From: Rubrivivax benzoatilyticus JA2 = ATCC BAA-35
Lineage (GTDB): Bacteria > Pseudomonadota > Gammaproteobacteria > Burkholderiales > Burkholderiaceae_C
DNA length: 64,000 nucleotides
NCBI RefSeq assembly: GCF_000190375.1
Contig: NZ_AEWG01000141.1
Span: forward strand, 1 to 64,000
Reading direction: 5' to 3'
Below are positions 28,914 through 39,128 of this stretch, one piece after another. A model generated the notes under the pieces. That model ran no database searches. It was not told where the DNA came from and saw only the letters and a program-made list of their open reading frames with translations. Within the stretch, counting starts at the first letter, position 1. Each line of letters begins with the position of its first letter. A program made the position numbers and the translations under genes.

Positions 28914-30731
28914 TCACGGCCGCACCTTCAGCCGCTTCAGGGTCTCGACCAGGACCTCGTTGTCGGCGTCGCGGCTGCGGGCCTCGGCCCAGACGCGCCG
29001 CGCCTCGTCCTGGCGGCCGTCGGCCCACAGCACCTCGCCGAGGTGGGCGGCGATCTCGGCGTCGGGGCGCGAGGCGTAGGCGCGCTGCAGCAGCTCCAGC
29101 GCCCGGGCGCGGTTGCCCAGGCGGAACTCGACCCAGCCCAGGCTGTCGGTGATGAACGGGTCGCCGGGGGCGAGTTCGAGCGCCCGGGCGATCAGGTCGC
29201 GTGCCTCGGGCAGGCGCTGGCCGCGATCGGCCAGCGAGTAGCCCAGCGCGTTGTAGGCGTGCGCGTTGTCGGGCTTGAGCTCGATGACGCGGCGCAGCAG
29301 GCGCTCCATCTCGTCGATGCGGCCGAGCTTCTCGGCCAGCATCGACTGTTCGTAGAGCAGTTCGGGGTCGTCGGGCTGCAGCTTCAGTGCCTGGCCCATC
29401 ACCTCGTAGGCCTCCTTCCAGCGCTTGACGCCGCGCAGCATCGACGCCTCGGCGTCGAGCCGGGCGCGCAGGTCCTTCGGCTCGCTGCCGGGCATGGCCA
29501 GCAGCAGCCGGCGCGCGTCGTCGACGCGGCCCTGGCGCGCGAGCATCGACGCCCGCCGGGTCTGGACCTCCAGCGCACGCTCGGGGGCGTCGACACGCGC
29601 CAGCCAGCGCTCGGCGGCGGCGTAGTCGCCACGCTGCTCGGCCGAGGCCGCCAGCATCAGCCAGGCCTGGACGCGGCCCTGGGCCGGCGCGTGCGAGCGG
29701 TCGTCTTCGCCGCCGCCGCTGGCGGCAGCGCTCGCGGCCGACGCCGGCGCCGCGGCGGGTTCGGTCAGCTCCAGGTAGCGGCGCAGCGCGGCCTCGCCCT
29801 GGGCGGCGTGCCGGAGCTCCAGGTGCAGCGCGCCCAGCGTCAGATAGGGCGGCGCGAGATCGGGCTTGCGCCGGGTGACGGTTTCGAGCTGGCGCAGCGC
29901 CTCGGCATAACGCTGCGTGCTGGTCAGCGCCCGCGCGTACAGCAGCAGCAGCGCCGGCTCGGCGTCGGGGCGGGCGGCGTAGTCGGTGACGATGGGCTCG
30001 GCCTCGGGCCGGCTGGGCAGCAGCTCCAGTGCCAGCAGCACCGGCGCCTGCGCCGCCGGGTCGGCGGCATGCGCCTGGCGCGCCAGCTCGAGCGCGCGCG
30101 TGCCGTCGCCTGCGGTCAGCCGCGCGCGGCCGATCGCGATCTGTGCGGCCACCCGCGTCGCCGGGGTCTCCAGGTACGGTGCGAGCACCTCCTCGACGAG
30201 CCGGGCGCCGCGCGCCGGGTCGGCCGCACGCTGCAGGAAACCCGGCACCGCGGCGATGATGCCGCTGCGCTCGGCCGGGGTCGCGGCCGCCAGCAGCGCG
30301 CGCAACGGTTCGGCGGCCTGGTCCAGGCGGTTCATCGCCGACAGGATCTGCAGCTCGGTGCGCAGCGCCTCTTGCGAACGCGGCAGCGCCGTGCGCCAGG
30401 CGCGTGTGGCGGTCAGCGCCTCCTCGCCGGCCCGGGCCTGCAGCGCGATCTCGACCGCGCGGCGGAACAGCAGCTCGTCACGGCTGCGCCGCGCGGCGTC
30501 GAGGATCACCTGGTAGGCGGCTCCCGGCTGGCCTTGGCGGGCCTCGATCTCGCCGATCAGCAGCTGGTAGAACAGCGGCGCGTCGAGGGCCGAGTTGCGC
30601 ACCTCGGGTGGCGCCGGGGGCGATGTGGCGACGGCCCCCTGGGCCCAGGCAGAGACGGCGGCGAAGGCCAGCGCGGCGGCCAGCGGACGGGCGCCGCGGC
30701 GACGCGCGGCGACAAGGGAACGGCAAGGCAT
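28914..30731 (-). CDS. Secreted tetratricopeptide repeat protein
   Basis: A 605-aa protein with an N-terminal signal sequence (RRGARPLAAALAFAAVSAWA followed by QG) and TPR repeats over most of its length, for example AHAYNALGYSLADRGQRLPE, ALELAPGDPFITDSLGWVEF and LGALHLELRHAAQGEAALRR. A Ser/Ala/Pro linker near the middle separates two helical halves. Function is unproven; it lies 10 bp before lolB, so a periplasmic scaffold role in envelope biogenesis is plausible. Start ATG 30731 is used; ATG 30749 in frame would overlap the mutM start codon. Confidence 0.85.
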   Translation of the reverse strand: MPCRSLVAARRRGARPLAAALAFAAVSAWAQGAVATSPPAPPEVRNSALDAPLFYQLLIGEIEARQGQPGAAYQVILDAARRSRDELLFRRAVEIALQARAGEEALTATRAWRTALPRSQEALRTELQILSAMNRLDQAAEPLRALLAAATPAERSGIIAAVPGFLQRAADPARGARLVEEVLAPYLETPATRVAAQIAIGRARLTAGDGTRALELARQAHAADPAAQAPVLLALELLPSRPEAEPIVTDYAARPDAEPALLLLYARALTSTQRYAEALRQLETVTRRKPDLAPPYLTLGALHLELRHAAQGEAALRRYLELTEPAAAPASAASAAASGGGEDDRSHAPAQGRVQAWLMLAASAEQRGDYAAAERWLARVDAPERALEVQTRRASMLARQGRVDDARRLLLAMPGSEPKDLRARLDAEASMLRGVKRWKEAYEVMGQALKLQPDDPELLYEQSMLAEKLGRIDEMERLLRRVIELKPDNAHAYNALGYSLADRGQRLPEARDLIARALELAPGDPFITDSLGWVEFRLGNRARALELLQRAYASRPDAEIAAHLGEVLWADGRQDEARRVWAEARSRDADNEVLVETLKRLKVRP

Positions 30732-30736
30732 CTCGA

Positions 30737-30742
30737 CATAAT
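30737..30742 (+). promoter_or_regulatory. Possible -10 element for mutM
   Basis: CATAAT lies five bases before the mutM ATG, in a 16-bp spacer between two divergent starts. If used, mutM mRNA would be nearly leaderless. No convincing -35 is visible because the upstream sequence is coding on the other strand. Confidence 0.3.
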
Positions 30743-30747
30743 GCCGC

Positions 30748-31572
30748 ATGCCCGAATTGCCCGAAGTCGAAGTCACGCGCAGGGGCATCGACGAGCCGCT
30801 GCGTGGTGCCGAGGTCTTGGCGGTGCGCCTGGGCAAGGCCTTGCGCTGGCCGCTGGGCGTCGCGCCGCAGGCCCTGCTCGGCGCCCGCGTGCTGCCGGTG
30901 CAGCGGCGCGGCAAGTACCTCTGGCTGCCGCTGCTCGGCGGCTGCGGCGGCGGGCTGCTGCTGCACCTGGGCATGTCCGGCTCGCTGGCGCTGCACCCGG
31001 CCGCGCCGGCGCCCGGCCCGCACGACCACTTCGACCTCGTCACCTCGCACGGCACGCTGCGCCTGACCGACCCACGGCGCTTCGGTGCCGTCGTCTGGTC
31101 GCCGTCCACCGCCGACCCGCCGGCGGCGACGCTGCTGGCCGCGCTCGGCGCCGAGCCGTTTGACGCCACGCTCACGCCGCAGTCCTTCCATGCCGCGCTG
31201 CAGCGCCATCGCACGCCGATCAAGGCGATGCTGCTGTCCGGGCGCATCGTCGTCGGCGCCGGCAACATCTACGCCTGCGAGGCGCTGCATCAGGCCGGCA
31301 TCCACCCGGCGACGCCGTGCCGGCGCATCGGCCCGCTGCGTGCGGCGCGGCTGCTGCAGGCGCTGCGCGAGACGCTGGCGCAGGCGATCGAGCTGGGCGG
31401 CTCGACGCTGCGCGACTTCCGCGATGCCCACGGCATGAACGGCGAGTTCCAGCACCATGCCCGGGTCTACGGCCGTGCCGGCGAACCCTGCCCGCGCTGC
31501 GGCGCCGCGGTGCGGCGTGTCGTGCAGGCGCAGCGCGCCACCTATTTCTGCGCCGCCTGCCAGCGTCCCTGA
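30748..31572 (+). CDS. mutM: Formamidopyrimidine-DNA glycosylase
   Basis: Base-excision repair glycosylase/AP lyase removing 8-oxoguanine. The 274-aa protein starts [14 protein letters not shown], with Pro1 of the mature protein as nucleophile and Glu2 catalytic. It has the lysine in GKYLWLPL, the helix-two-turn-helix [18 protein letters not shown] and a zinc finger CPRCGAAV...YFCAACQR. It is divergent from the TPR gene; mutY lies two genes downstream on the same strand. Confidence 0.97.
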   Translation: MPELPEVEVTRRGIDEPLRGAEVLAVRLGKALRWPLGVAPQALLGARVLPVQRRGKYLWLPLLGGCGGGLLLHLGMSGSLALHPAAPAPGPHDHFDLVTSHGTLRLTDPRRFGAVVWSPSTADPPAATLLAALGAEPFDATLTPQSFHAALQRHRTPIKAMLLSGRIVVGAGNIYACEALHQAGIHPATPCRRIGPLRAARLLQALRETLAQAIELGGSTLRDFRDAHGMNGEFQHHARVYGRAGEPCPRCGAAVRRVVQAQRATYFCAACQRP

Positions 31573-31610
31573 ACGCGACGGATTGCGCAGCTTGTTTCCT
31601 TGACGCGGCG

Positions 31611-31630
31611 CCGCGCGCCCGGGCGCGCGG
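31611..31630. repeat. 20-bp perfect GC-only palindrome after mutM
   Basis: CCGCGCGCCC is followed immediately by its exact reverse complement GGGCGCGCGG, 38 bp after the mutM stop and 26 bp before the dynamin-like gene. There is no T tract, so termination is not clear; it may act as an mRNA stem between the two genes. Confidence 0.5.
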
Positions 31631-31656
31631 AGGGCTGCGCTAGCATCGGCCGCGCC

Positions 31657-33639
31657 ATGAAGAGTTCCCTGGTCTCGACGCTCGACTCCCTGGCCGCATG
31701 GCGGCAGGACGTCGACCGCCGCGTGGCCGTGTTCGCGCGTTTCCTGGCCGATCACGAACTGGCCGACGCGGCGCAGACCGAGCTGCTGGCCACGCTGCGC
31801 GAACGGCTGGCGGCCGAGCGCGTGGTGCTGGCCTTCGTGGCCGAGTTCTCGCGCGGCAAGTCGGAGCTGATCAACGCGATCTTCTTCGCGGCGGCCGGCC
31901 GCCGCGTGATGCCGGCGACTCCCGGGCGCACGACGATGTGCCCGGTCGAGCTGTTCCACGACCCGGCGCAGCCGCCGCGGCTGTCGCTGCTGCCGATCGA
32001 GACCCGGCTGGCCGGCCTGTCGCTGGCCGAGCTGCGCCGCCGCGACGAGGCCTGGCAGTCGCTGCCGCTGGATCCGCAGGACCCGGAGCAGCTCGCCGCC
32101 ACGCTGGCAGCGGTGACGCGCTCGCGCCGCGTCACCGTTGGCGAGGCGCGTGCGCTGGGCTTCTGGCACGACGAGCGCCCCGAGGACAACCCGCCGCTGC
32201 TGGCCGACGGCCAGGTCGAGGTGCCGGCCTGGCGCCACGCGCTGATCAACTTCCCGCACGCGCTGCTGTCGCGCGGGCTGGTCGTGCTCGACACGCCGGG
32301 CCTCAACGCGATCGGCGCCGAGCCCGAGCTGACGCTGTCGCTGCTGCCGTCGGCGCATGCCTGCGTGTTCGTGCTCGCGGCCGACGCCGGCGTCACGCGT
32401 TCGGACCTCGCGATCTGGCGCGAGCACCTGGGCAGCGACGGGCTCGAACGGTTCGTCGTGCTCAACAAGATCGACACGCTGGCCGATCCGCTGGCCGAGC
32501 CGGCCGTCGTCGCGGCGCAGATCGAGCGCCAGCGCGACGCCAGCGCCGCCTCGCTCGGCGTGGCGCGTTCGCGTGTCTTTCCGCTGTCGGCGCGCGAGGC
32601 GCTGGCCGCGCGCGTGGCCGGCGACGCCGCGGCGCTGGAGCGCAGCCGCCTGCCGGCGCTGGAGTCGGCGCTGACCGCCGAGCTGATCCCGCGCCAGCAC
32701 GAGGTGCTGGCCCAGGCGGCGGCCGGCTGCGCGCAGCAGATGCGCAGCGCCGCGTCGCGCCGCCTCGCCGACCGCCGCCGCCAGCTCGCCGAGCAGTTGC
32801 TGGAGCTGCGCGGCCTGCGCGGCAAGAGCGCCGCCAAGGTGCGGCTGATGCTCGACCGTGTCGAGGCCGAGTCGGCCGAGTTCGACGGCTGCGTCAAGCG
32901 CCTGGCGGCGCTGCGGCTGGTGCAGACGCGCCAGCTCGGCGCGCTGCTCGACCGCCTGGGCAGCGACGCGCTGCGCACCGAGGTCTCGGCGATGCTGTCG
33001 GCCATCGGCGGGCGGGCTTTCACCGCCGGCGCGCGCGAGAGCTTCGCGACGCTGTTCAAGCGCCTGCGCGCCACGCTCGGCGACGCCAGCGCACGCACCG
33101 ACGAGATGCGGCGCATGCTGGACTCCAGCTTCGTGCAGCTCAACGCCGAACACGGTTTCGCCTTCGCGCTGCAGCCGCCGCCGCTGCTCAACGCCTACGT
33201 CGACCAGCTCGACCAGCTCGAGCAGAACTACGGCCGCTACCTCGGTCTGGCCCAGGGCTGGCGCATGGCGATGCCGGGCTCGGCCGAGCAGTTCCGGCGC
33301 ATGCTGCTGGCCAAGCTGCGCGTCGTCTTCGAGCGCGCTGCGCATGACGTCGAGGTCTGGAGCCAGTCGCAGTCGGCGCAGGTCGACGAGCAGCTGCGCG
33401 AGCGCCGCCGGGGCTTCCGCCGGCGCCGTGAGGCGCTGGTGCGCATCCAGTCGGCCGCCGGCGAGCTCGAGGGGCGCATTGCCGAGGTCGAGCAGCAGGA
33501 CCAGCACCTGGTCGCGCTGCAGGTCGGGCTGGACCGCGTCGTCGCCGACCTGGTGGCCGCGGCGCGCGACGCCGAGGGCCTCGAGCGGGCGCCCGTCGAG
33601 GCGTCCGCGGCCGCGCCGCTGGCCCGCGACGCCGCCTGA
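31657..33639 (+). CDS. Bacterial dynamin-like GTPase
   Basis: A 660-aa dynamin-superfamily GTPase. G1 is in EFSRGKSELINA (Lys68), G2 is a threonine in PGRTTMCPVE, G3 is DTPGLN (Asp212) and G4 is NKID (Asn270). Long helical regions follow (residues 350-640), consistent with a dynamin stalk. There is no clear paddle or transmembrane hairpin. Start ATG 31657 (MKSSLVSTLDSL) is preferred over the extension to 31600. The stop shares a base with the mutY start (TGATG). Membrane remodelling is the known role of some relatives; its link to DNA repair neighbours is only positional. Confidence 0.88.
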   Translation: MKSSLVSTLDSLAAWRQDVDRRVAVFARFLADHELADAAQTELLATLRERLAAERVVLAFVAEFSRGKSELINAIFFAAAGRRVMPATPGRTTMCPVELFHDPAQPPRLSLLPIETRLAGLSLAELRRRDEAWQSLPLDPQDPEQLAATLAAVTRSRRVTVGEARALGFWHDERPEDNPPLLADGQVEVPAWRHALINFPHALLSRGLVVLDTPGLNAIGAEPELTLSLLPSAHACVFVLAADAGVTRSDLAIWREHLGSDGLERFVVLNKIDTLADPLAEPAVVAAQIERQRDASAASLGVARSRVFPLSAREALAARVAGDAAALERSRLPALESALTAELIPRQHEVLAQAAAGCAQQMRSAASRRLADRRRQLAEQLLELRGLRGKSAAKVRLMLDRVEAESAEFDGCVKRLAALRLVQTRQLGALLDRLGSDALRTEVSAMLSAIGGRAFTAGARESFATLFKRLRATLGDASARTDEMRRMLDSSFVQLNAEHGFAFALQPPPLLNAYVDQLDQLEQNYGRYLGLAQGWRMAMPGSAEQFRRMLLAKLRVVFERAAHDVEVWSQSQSAQVDEQLRERRRGFRRRREALVRIQSAAGELEGRIAEVEQQDQHLVALQVGLDRVVADLVAAARDAEGLERAPVEASAAAPLARDAA

Positions 33640-34697
33640 TGCCCGACACCACGATCGCCGCGCGCGTCGTGCGCTGGCAGCGCACGCACGGCCGCCACAC
33701 GCTGCCGTGGCAGAACACGCGCGACCCGTACCGCATCTGGCTGTCCGAGGTGATGCTGCAGCAGACCCAGGTGGCGACGGTGCTCGGCTACTACGAACGT
33801 TTCCTGCAGCGCTTTCCCGACGTCGCCGCGCTCGCCGCCGCGCCGCTGGACGAGGTGCTGGCGCTGTGGAGCGGGCTGGGCTACTACAGCCGCGCGCGCA
33901 ACCTGCACCGCTGCGCGCAGGCCGTCGTCGCCGAACACGGCGGGCGTTTCCCGCCCGACGCCGCGACGCTGGCGACGCTGCCCGGCATCGGCCGCTCGAC
34001 CGCCGCGGCGATCGCCGCTTTCGCCTACGGCGAGCGCGCCGCGATCCTCGACGGCAACGTCAAGCGCGTGCTGACGCGCGCGATCGGCTTCGGCGGCGAC
34101 CTGGCACGCCCGGCCGAGGAGCGGGCGCTGTGGCGCCAAGCCGAGGCGCTGCTGCCCGAGCAGGACATCGAGCGCTACACGCAAGGCCTGATGGACCTGG
34201 GCGCGACCGTCTGCCTGGCGCGCCGGCCGCAGTGCCTGCTGTGCCCGCTGGCCGAGGTCTGTGTCGCGCGCACCGAAGGCGCGCCCGAACGCTATCCGGT
34301 GAAGACGCGCACGCTGCGCCGCGGCCGGCGCCGCCACGCGCTGCTGTGGCTGAGCCGGGGCGACGCGGTCTGGCTGGTGCAGCGCCCCGACAGCGGCGTC
34401 TGGGCCGGGCTCTGGAGCCTGCCCGAATACGAGTCGGCCGAGGATCTGGAGGCGCTCGTCGCCGGCTGGCCGGGGCAGGGCGCGTGGCTGGCCCCGTTCG
34501 TGCACGTGCTGACGCACCTGGACTGGACCTTGGAGCCGCTGCGCTGGACGCTGCCGCCGGCGCTGGCCGCCGAGCCGGGCGCCGTCGAAGCCGTGCTGCC
34601 GGCCGGGCGCTGGTTCACGCGTGCCGAGGCGCTGGCCGCCGGGCTGCCGGCGCCGGTGCGGCGCCTGCTCGAAGCCGACGCGGTGCTCAGCCGATGA
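33639..34697 (+). CDS. mutY: A/G-specific adenine glycosylase
   Basis: Removes adenine mispaired with 8-oxoguanine. The 352-aa protein has the catalytic Glu in SEVMLQQTQV, the HhH-GPD region LPGIGRSTAAAIAAFAYG with catalytic Asp in ILDGNVKRVL, the 4Fe-4S motif CLARRPQCLLCPLAEVC, and a C-terminal NUDIX-like MutT-type domain (RRRHALLWLSRG). Translationally coupled to the dynamin-like gene; it overlaps the convergent LON-domain gene at the 3' end. Confidence 0.97.
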   Translation: MPDTTIAARVVRWQRTHGRHTLPWQNTRDPYRIWLSEVMLQQTQVATVLGYYERFLQRFPDVAALAAAPLDEVLALWSGLGYYSRARNLHRCAQAVVAEHGGRFPPDAATLATLPGIGRSTAAAIAAFAYGERAAILDGNVKRVLTRAIGFGGDLARPAEERALWRQAEALLPEQDIERYTQGLMDLGATVCLARRPQCLLCPLAEVCVARTEGAPERYPVKTRTLRRGRRRHALLWLSRGDAVWLVQRPDSGVWAGLWSLPEYESAEDLEALVAGWPGQGAWLAPFVHVLTHLDWTLEPLRWTLPPALAAEPGAVEAVLPAGRWFTRAEALAAGLPAPVRRLLEADAVLSR

Positions 34698-35304
34698 CGA
34701 TCGACTTGTCGCGCAGGTAGCCGTCGACGATCGACAGCCGGATCACCGGATCTTCGAGTTCCATCAGCTTCTGCTTGGCCGACAGCGGCACCGGCAGCAG
34801 CTCGCACCAGCGGTTGGCCACCCAGCCGGCGTCGTCGAAGCGGTAGGGCTCGGCAAACGGCTGGTGGCCCTGTTCGTCGAGCTTGCGGATCGCCTCCTGC
34901 AGCGCCTGCACCGTCGGCTGCATCGCCTCGCCCGGCGCACGCAGCGCGTCGGCAGCGATGTCCTCGACCTCGCAGGTCCAGAGCCCGTCGGGCTGCTGCG
35001 CCGGGGTGCCGGCGAGGCGGAAGCGTTCCAGCCCGGTGCCACGCACGCGCAGCAGCCCGGGGCCGTCGGCGTCGACCTCGTCGAGCCGCACGACGACACC
35101 GACCCTTTCGAGCTTCACGCCCTGCGCCGCGGTGCCGGTCTCGCGCCCCTGCTGCAGGCAAACGATGCCGAAGCCCGTGCCTTCACGCAGACAGCGTGCG
35201 ACGAGGTCCAGGTAACGCGCCTCGAAGACCTTCAGCCCGACCAGCCCGCCGGGAAAGAGCACGGCCTGCAGCGGGAACAGCGGCATCAGTCCCGTTGGGC
35301 TCAT
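34687..35304 (-). CDS. LON peptidase substrate-binding domain protein
   Basis: A 205-aa protein made of only the N-terminal substrate-binding domain of Lon: LMPLFPLQAVLFPGGLVGLK and FEARYLDLVARCLREGTGFG, ending with helices like QKLMELEDPVIRLSIVDGYL. It has no ATPase or protease part. Such stand-alone LAN/LON-domain proteins are common in proteobacteria and of uncertain function. Start 35304 is favoured by an AGGGG six bases upstream; 35286 is the alternative. Its last 11 bases overlap mutY tail-to-tail. Confidence 0.9.
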   Translation of the reverse strand: MSPTGLMPLFPLQAVLFPGGLVGLKVFEARYLDLVARCLREGTGFGIVCLQQGRETGTAAQGVKLERVGVVVRLDEVDADGPGLLRVRGTGLERFRLAGTPAQQPDGLWTCEVEDIAADALRAPGEAMQPTVQALQEAIRKLDEQGHQPFAEPYRFDDAGWVANRWCELLPVPLSAKQKLMELEDPVIRLSIVDGYLRDKSIVIG

Positions 35305-35553
35305 CGACAACCCCTCGCCTGTTGGCCTGCGGAGGTCTTCCCCCCGGGGACAGCTCGCCACTGGCGGGCAGGGGGAGCGCCCGTGGCATACGGGCCGGAT
35401 CCGATCCGGGTCTCCCGGTCGGATTCGGAGCCCCTTTGGGGCTGAGCCCGGACGAAGACAGTCCGGAGGACTGTCTGCGCCTGGCGAAGAGCCCGCCGTC
35501 CCCGGCCGGCGCGCCCTGCAAGGGCGGCCGCCAGGCGGCCGGGGGCCGTCATT
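35305..35553. repeat. Hairpin-rich intergenic element
   Basis: A 249-bp spacer without a credible gene. Stem-loops are AGCCCC/GGGGCT around TTT (35429-35443), GACAGTCC/GGACTGTC around GGA (35457-35475) and GGCCGC/GCGGCC around CAG (35526-35540), plus partial repeats of CCGGATCCGATCCGG type near 35388-35402. The last hairpin could terminate rapZ. The dense set of short inverted repeats resembles a dispersed extragenic element; whether it recurs in the genome cannot be seen here. Confidence 0.55.
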
Positions 35554-36477
35554 TCATCCACGGGCGTCGAGCTCGCGATGGCGGATCAAGGTGGCCTGGC
35601 GGCCTTCGAAGCGCCGGGCCAGCTGCTCGACGCCGTAGACCGAGCGGTGCTGGCCGCCGGTGCAGCCCAGCGCGACCGTCAGGTAGCTGCGCTGGTTGTC
35701 CTCGAAGGCCGGCAGCCAGCGTTCGATGAAGGTGGCGATCTGCTCGAGCATCTCGCCGGCATCGGTTTGCGCCCGCAGGTAGGCGGCCACCGGCTCGTCG
35801 CGGCCGGTCAGCGCACGCAGCTCGCGCACGTAGTACGGGTTGGGCAGCGCACGCAGGTCGAAGACGAAGTCGGCGTCAAGCGGCACGCCCTGCTTGAAGG
35901 CGAAGCTCTCGAAGACCAGCGTCAGCGCCGACTCGCGTGCGCCGGCCAGCCCGCGCACCCAGGCACGCAGCACCCCGGGGCGCAGCTGGCTGGTGTCGAT
36001 GACGGTGGACTTCTCGCGCAGCCCCGCCAGCAGCTCGCGTTCGAGCTCGATCGCCTCGACCAGCGCGCGCGCGGCGTCGTTGCCGGCCGGCACCGAGGAC
36101 AGCGGGTGCGGCCGGCGGGTCTCGGAGAAGCGCCGCACCAGCGCGTCGGTGCTGGCGTCCAGGAACAGCGAACGAACCTTCAGCCCTTCGGCGCGCAGCT
36201 CGTCGATCAGCGGCAGCAGCAGCGGCAGCGAACCGACGGTGCGCACGTCCACCGCGACGGCCACGCGCCGCGTCCAGCGGCCGTGCTCCAGGCGGATGAA
36301 CTCGCGCAGCAGCTCCGGCGGCAGGTTGTCGACGCAGAAGTAGCCGGCATCCTCGAGCGCGTGCAGGGCGATCGACTTGCCCGAGCCGGAGATCCCGGTG
36401 ACGAGGAAGATCTCGTTGCCGCTGCCGTCGGGCAGCGGCGCCCATTCGCTGGGCGGCGGGTCGACGAATCCGCTCAC
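35554..36477 (-). CDS. rapZ: RNase adapter protein RapZ
   Basis: A 307-aa P-loop protein that in enterobacteria controls GlmZ decay and thereby amino-sugar synthesis. Walker A GISGSGKS is at residues 28-35, followed by [20 protein letters not shown], the Walker B-like VAVDVRT, and the C-terminal block [20 protein letters not shown]. It has about 20 extra N-terminal residues compared with E. coli RapZ (284 aa). It lies between recN and the hairpin-rich spacer. Confidence 0.94.
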   Translation of the reverse strand: MSGFVDPPPSEWAPLPDGSGNEIFLVTGISGSGKSIALHALEDAGYFCVDNLPPELLREFIRLEHGRWTRRVAVAVDVRTVGSLPLLLPLIDELRAEGLKVRSLFLDASTDALVRRFSETRRPHPLSSVPAGNDAARALVEAIELERELLAGLREKSTVIDTSQLRPGVLRAWVRGLAGARESALTLVFESFAFKQGVPLDADFVFDLRALPNPYYVRELRALTGRDEPVAAYLRAQTDAGEMLEQIATFIERWLPAFEDNQRSYLTVALGCTGGQHRSVYGVEQLARRFEGRQATLIRHRELDARG

Positions 36478-36544
36478 TGGAACTCCCTTCGGCCTGCGGC
36501 CGCTGCGGCCCGGCAGGAACGAGCCCGCGGCAGGTCCCGAGGGC

Positions 36545-38203
36545 TCATCGTGCGTTCCCTGCCAGCATCGCCTCGGCGTGGGCGCGGCTGGTGCTGGTCA
36601 GGCGTTCGCCGCCGAGCATGCGCGCGACCTCGGCCACGCGGGCCTCGCCGGCCACCGGCCGCACCTCGCTGACCGTGGCCTGGCCCTGCAGCGCCTTGGC
36701 GACGACGAAATGATGGTCGGCGCAGGCCGCGACCTGCGCCAGGTGGGTCACGGCCAGCACCTGCGTCGTGCCGCCGAGCTGCTTCATCAGCCGCCCGACG
36801 CTGTCGGCCACGGCGCCGCCGACACCGGCGTCGATCTCGTCGAAGATCAGCGTCTGCGCGCCGTCGCCGGGCGCGTTGGCGGCCGTGGTAACGGCGATCG
36901 CCAGCGCCAGCCGCGACAGCTCGCCGCCCGAGGCGACCTTGGCGATCGCGCGCGGCGTGCTGCCGGCGTGGCCGGCGACACGCAGCTCGACGTTCTCCAG
37001 CCCGTAGGCCTGCGGTTCGTCCTGCGGCAGCAGCGCGACCTCGAAACGCCCGCCGGCCATGCCCAGCTGCTGCATCGCCTGCGTCACCGCGTCGGCGAGT
37101 TTGGGCGCGGCCTTGGCGCGGGCGCGGCTGATCTTCTTCGCCTCGTCGCGCCAGGCGCGTTCGGCTTCGGCGGCGGCCCGTTCGAGGCCGTCGAGGTCGG
37201 CGGCGGCGTCGAGCGCCGCGAGTTCGGCCTTCCAGCCGGCCAGCAGCGCCGGCAGCTCGATCGGCTGGCGGCGGTAGCGCCGCGCCAGCGAGACCCAGGC
37301 CCCCAGGCGGGCGTCCAGGTCGGCCAGGCGTTCGGGGTCCGGTTCGCGGCGGCCGAGGTAGCTGCCCAGCGTGTGCGCGGCGTCTTCCAGCTGCGCCTGG
37401 GCGCCGCGCAGCACCTCGACGACCGAGGCCAGCTCGGCGTCGTAGCGCTGCACCTCCTCCAGTGCGTCGATGGCACGCGCGATCAGCGCATCGGCCGAGG
37501 GTTCACCTTCGGCGGTGGCGTCCAGCGCCGCGCGGGCGCCGTCGAGCAGCGCCTGGCCGTGCGCCAGCCGCTGGTGCTCGGCGTTCAGCTCCTCCCACTC
37601 GTGTTCGCCCGGCGCGAGCTTGTCGAGCTCGCCGATCTGCCAGGCCAGGCGCTCGCGTTCACGCTCCAGCGTGTCGCGCTGCGCGCGGGCGGCGTCCAGC
37701 GCGCCCAGCGCCTGGCGCCAGGCGGCCCAGCGGGCGGCCAGCGGGCGGGTGTCGGCGCCGGCCTGGGCGTCGAGCAGCGCGCGCACCGCGGCCGGCCGCG
37801 TCAGGCTCTGCCAGGCGTGCTGGCCGTGGATGTCGACGAGATGGTCGGCGGCTTCGCGCAGCTGCGTCACGGTGGCCGGGCTGCCGTTGATCCACGCCCG
37901 GCTCTTGCCCTGGGCGTCGATCGTGCGGCGCAGCAGCAGCGTCGGCTCGGCGGCGAAGCCGGCCTCGTCCAGCCAGGCGGCCAGCGAGGGCGGGGCGTCG
38001 AATTCGGCGGCCACTTCGGCACGCGCCGCGCCTTCGCGCACCAGCGTGGCGTCGCCGCGTGCGCCCAGCGCCAGCTGCAGCGCGTCGATCAGGATGGACT
38101 TGCCGGCACCGGTCTCGCCGGTGAGCACGCTGAAGCCGGCGTCCAGCTCGATCTCCAGGCGTTCGACGATGACGACGTCGCGAAGAGAAAGTCGGCGGAG
38201 CAT
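36545..38203 (-). CDS. recN: DNA repair protein RecN
   Basis: A 552-aa SMC-like ATPase for double-strand break repair. It starts [20 protein letters not shown], with Walker A GETGAGKS at 29-36. A long coiled-coil centre of Ala/Glu/Arg-rich helices follows, then the C-terminal signature [16 protein letters not shown] and Walker [13 protein letters not shown]. The longest open frame, to 39148, runs through nadK in another phase and is not real. It starts 2 bp after the nadK stop. Confidence 0.96.
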   Translation of the reverse strand: MLRRLSLRDVVIVERLEIELDAGFSVLTGETGAGKSILIDALQLALGARGDATLVREGAARAEVAAEFDAPPSLAAWLDEAGFAAEPTLLLRRTIDAQGKSRAWINGSPATVTQLREAADHLVDIHGQHAWQSLTRPAAVRALLDAQAGADTRPLAARWAAWRQALGALDAARAQRDTLERERERLAWQIGELDKLAPGEHEWEELNAEHQRLAHGQALLDGARAALDATAEGEPSADALIARAIDALEEVQRYDAELASVVEVLRGAQAQLEDAAHTLGSYLGRREPDPERLADLDARLGAWVSLARRYRRQPIELPALLAGWKAELAALDAAADLDGLERAAAEAERAWRDEAKKISRARAKAAPKLADAVTQAMQQLGMAGGRFEVALLPQDEPQAYGLENVELRVAGHAGSTPRAIAKVASGGELSRLALAIAVTTAANAPGDGAQTLIFDEIDAGVGGAVADSVGRLMKQLGGTTQVLAVTHLAQVAACADHHFVVAKALQGQATVSEVRPVAGEARVAEVARMLGGERLTSTSRAHAEAMLAGNAR

Positions 38204-38205
38204 CT

Positions 38206-39081
<876 letters not shown>

Positions 39082-39114
39082 GCGGCGCATTACACCATAG
39101 GGAAAACTGCTCCC

Positions 39115-39120
39115 TACAAT
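39115..39120 (+). promoter_or_regulatory. Possible -10 element for hrcA
   Basis: TACAAT eight bases before the hrcA ATG in the 47-bp spacer to divergent nadK. The wider string TACAATCCG is identical to that before the ABC-2 exporter ATPase. No CIRCE inverted repeat is seen here. Confidence 0.4.
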
Positions 39121-39128
39121 CCGAAACC

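Noticed and set aside
30478-33507. A 1009-codon minus-strand open frame opposite mutM and the dynamin-like gene
   Set aside because: Low-complexity translation, antisense to motif-bearing genes on the plus strand; the real minus-strand TPR gene uses another frame and starts at 30731.
35196-35729. Open frames across the spacer between the LON-domain gene and rapZ
   Set aside because: They run through inverted repeats, show low-complexity Arg/Pro/Gly translations on both strands and overlap flanking genes.
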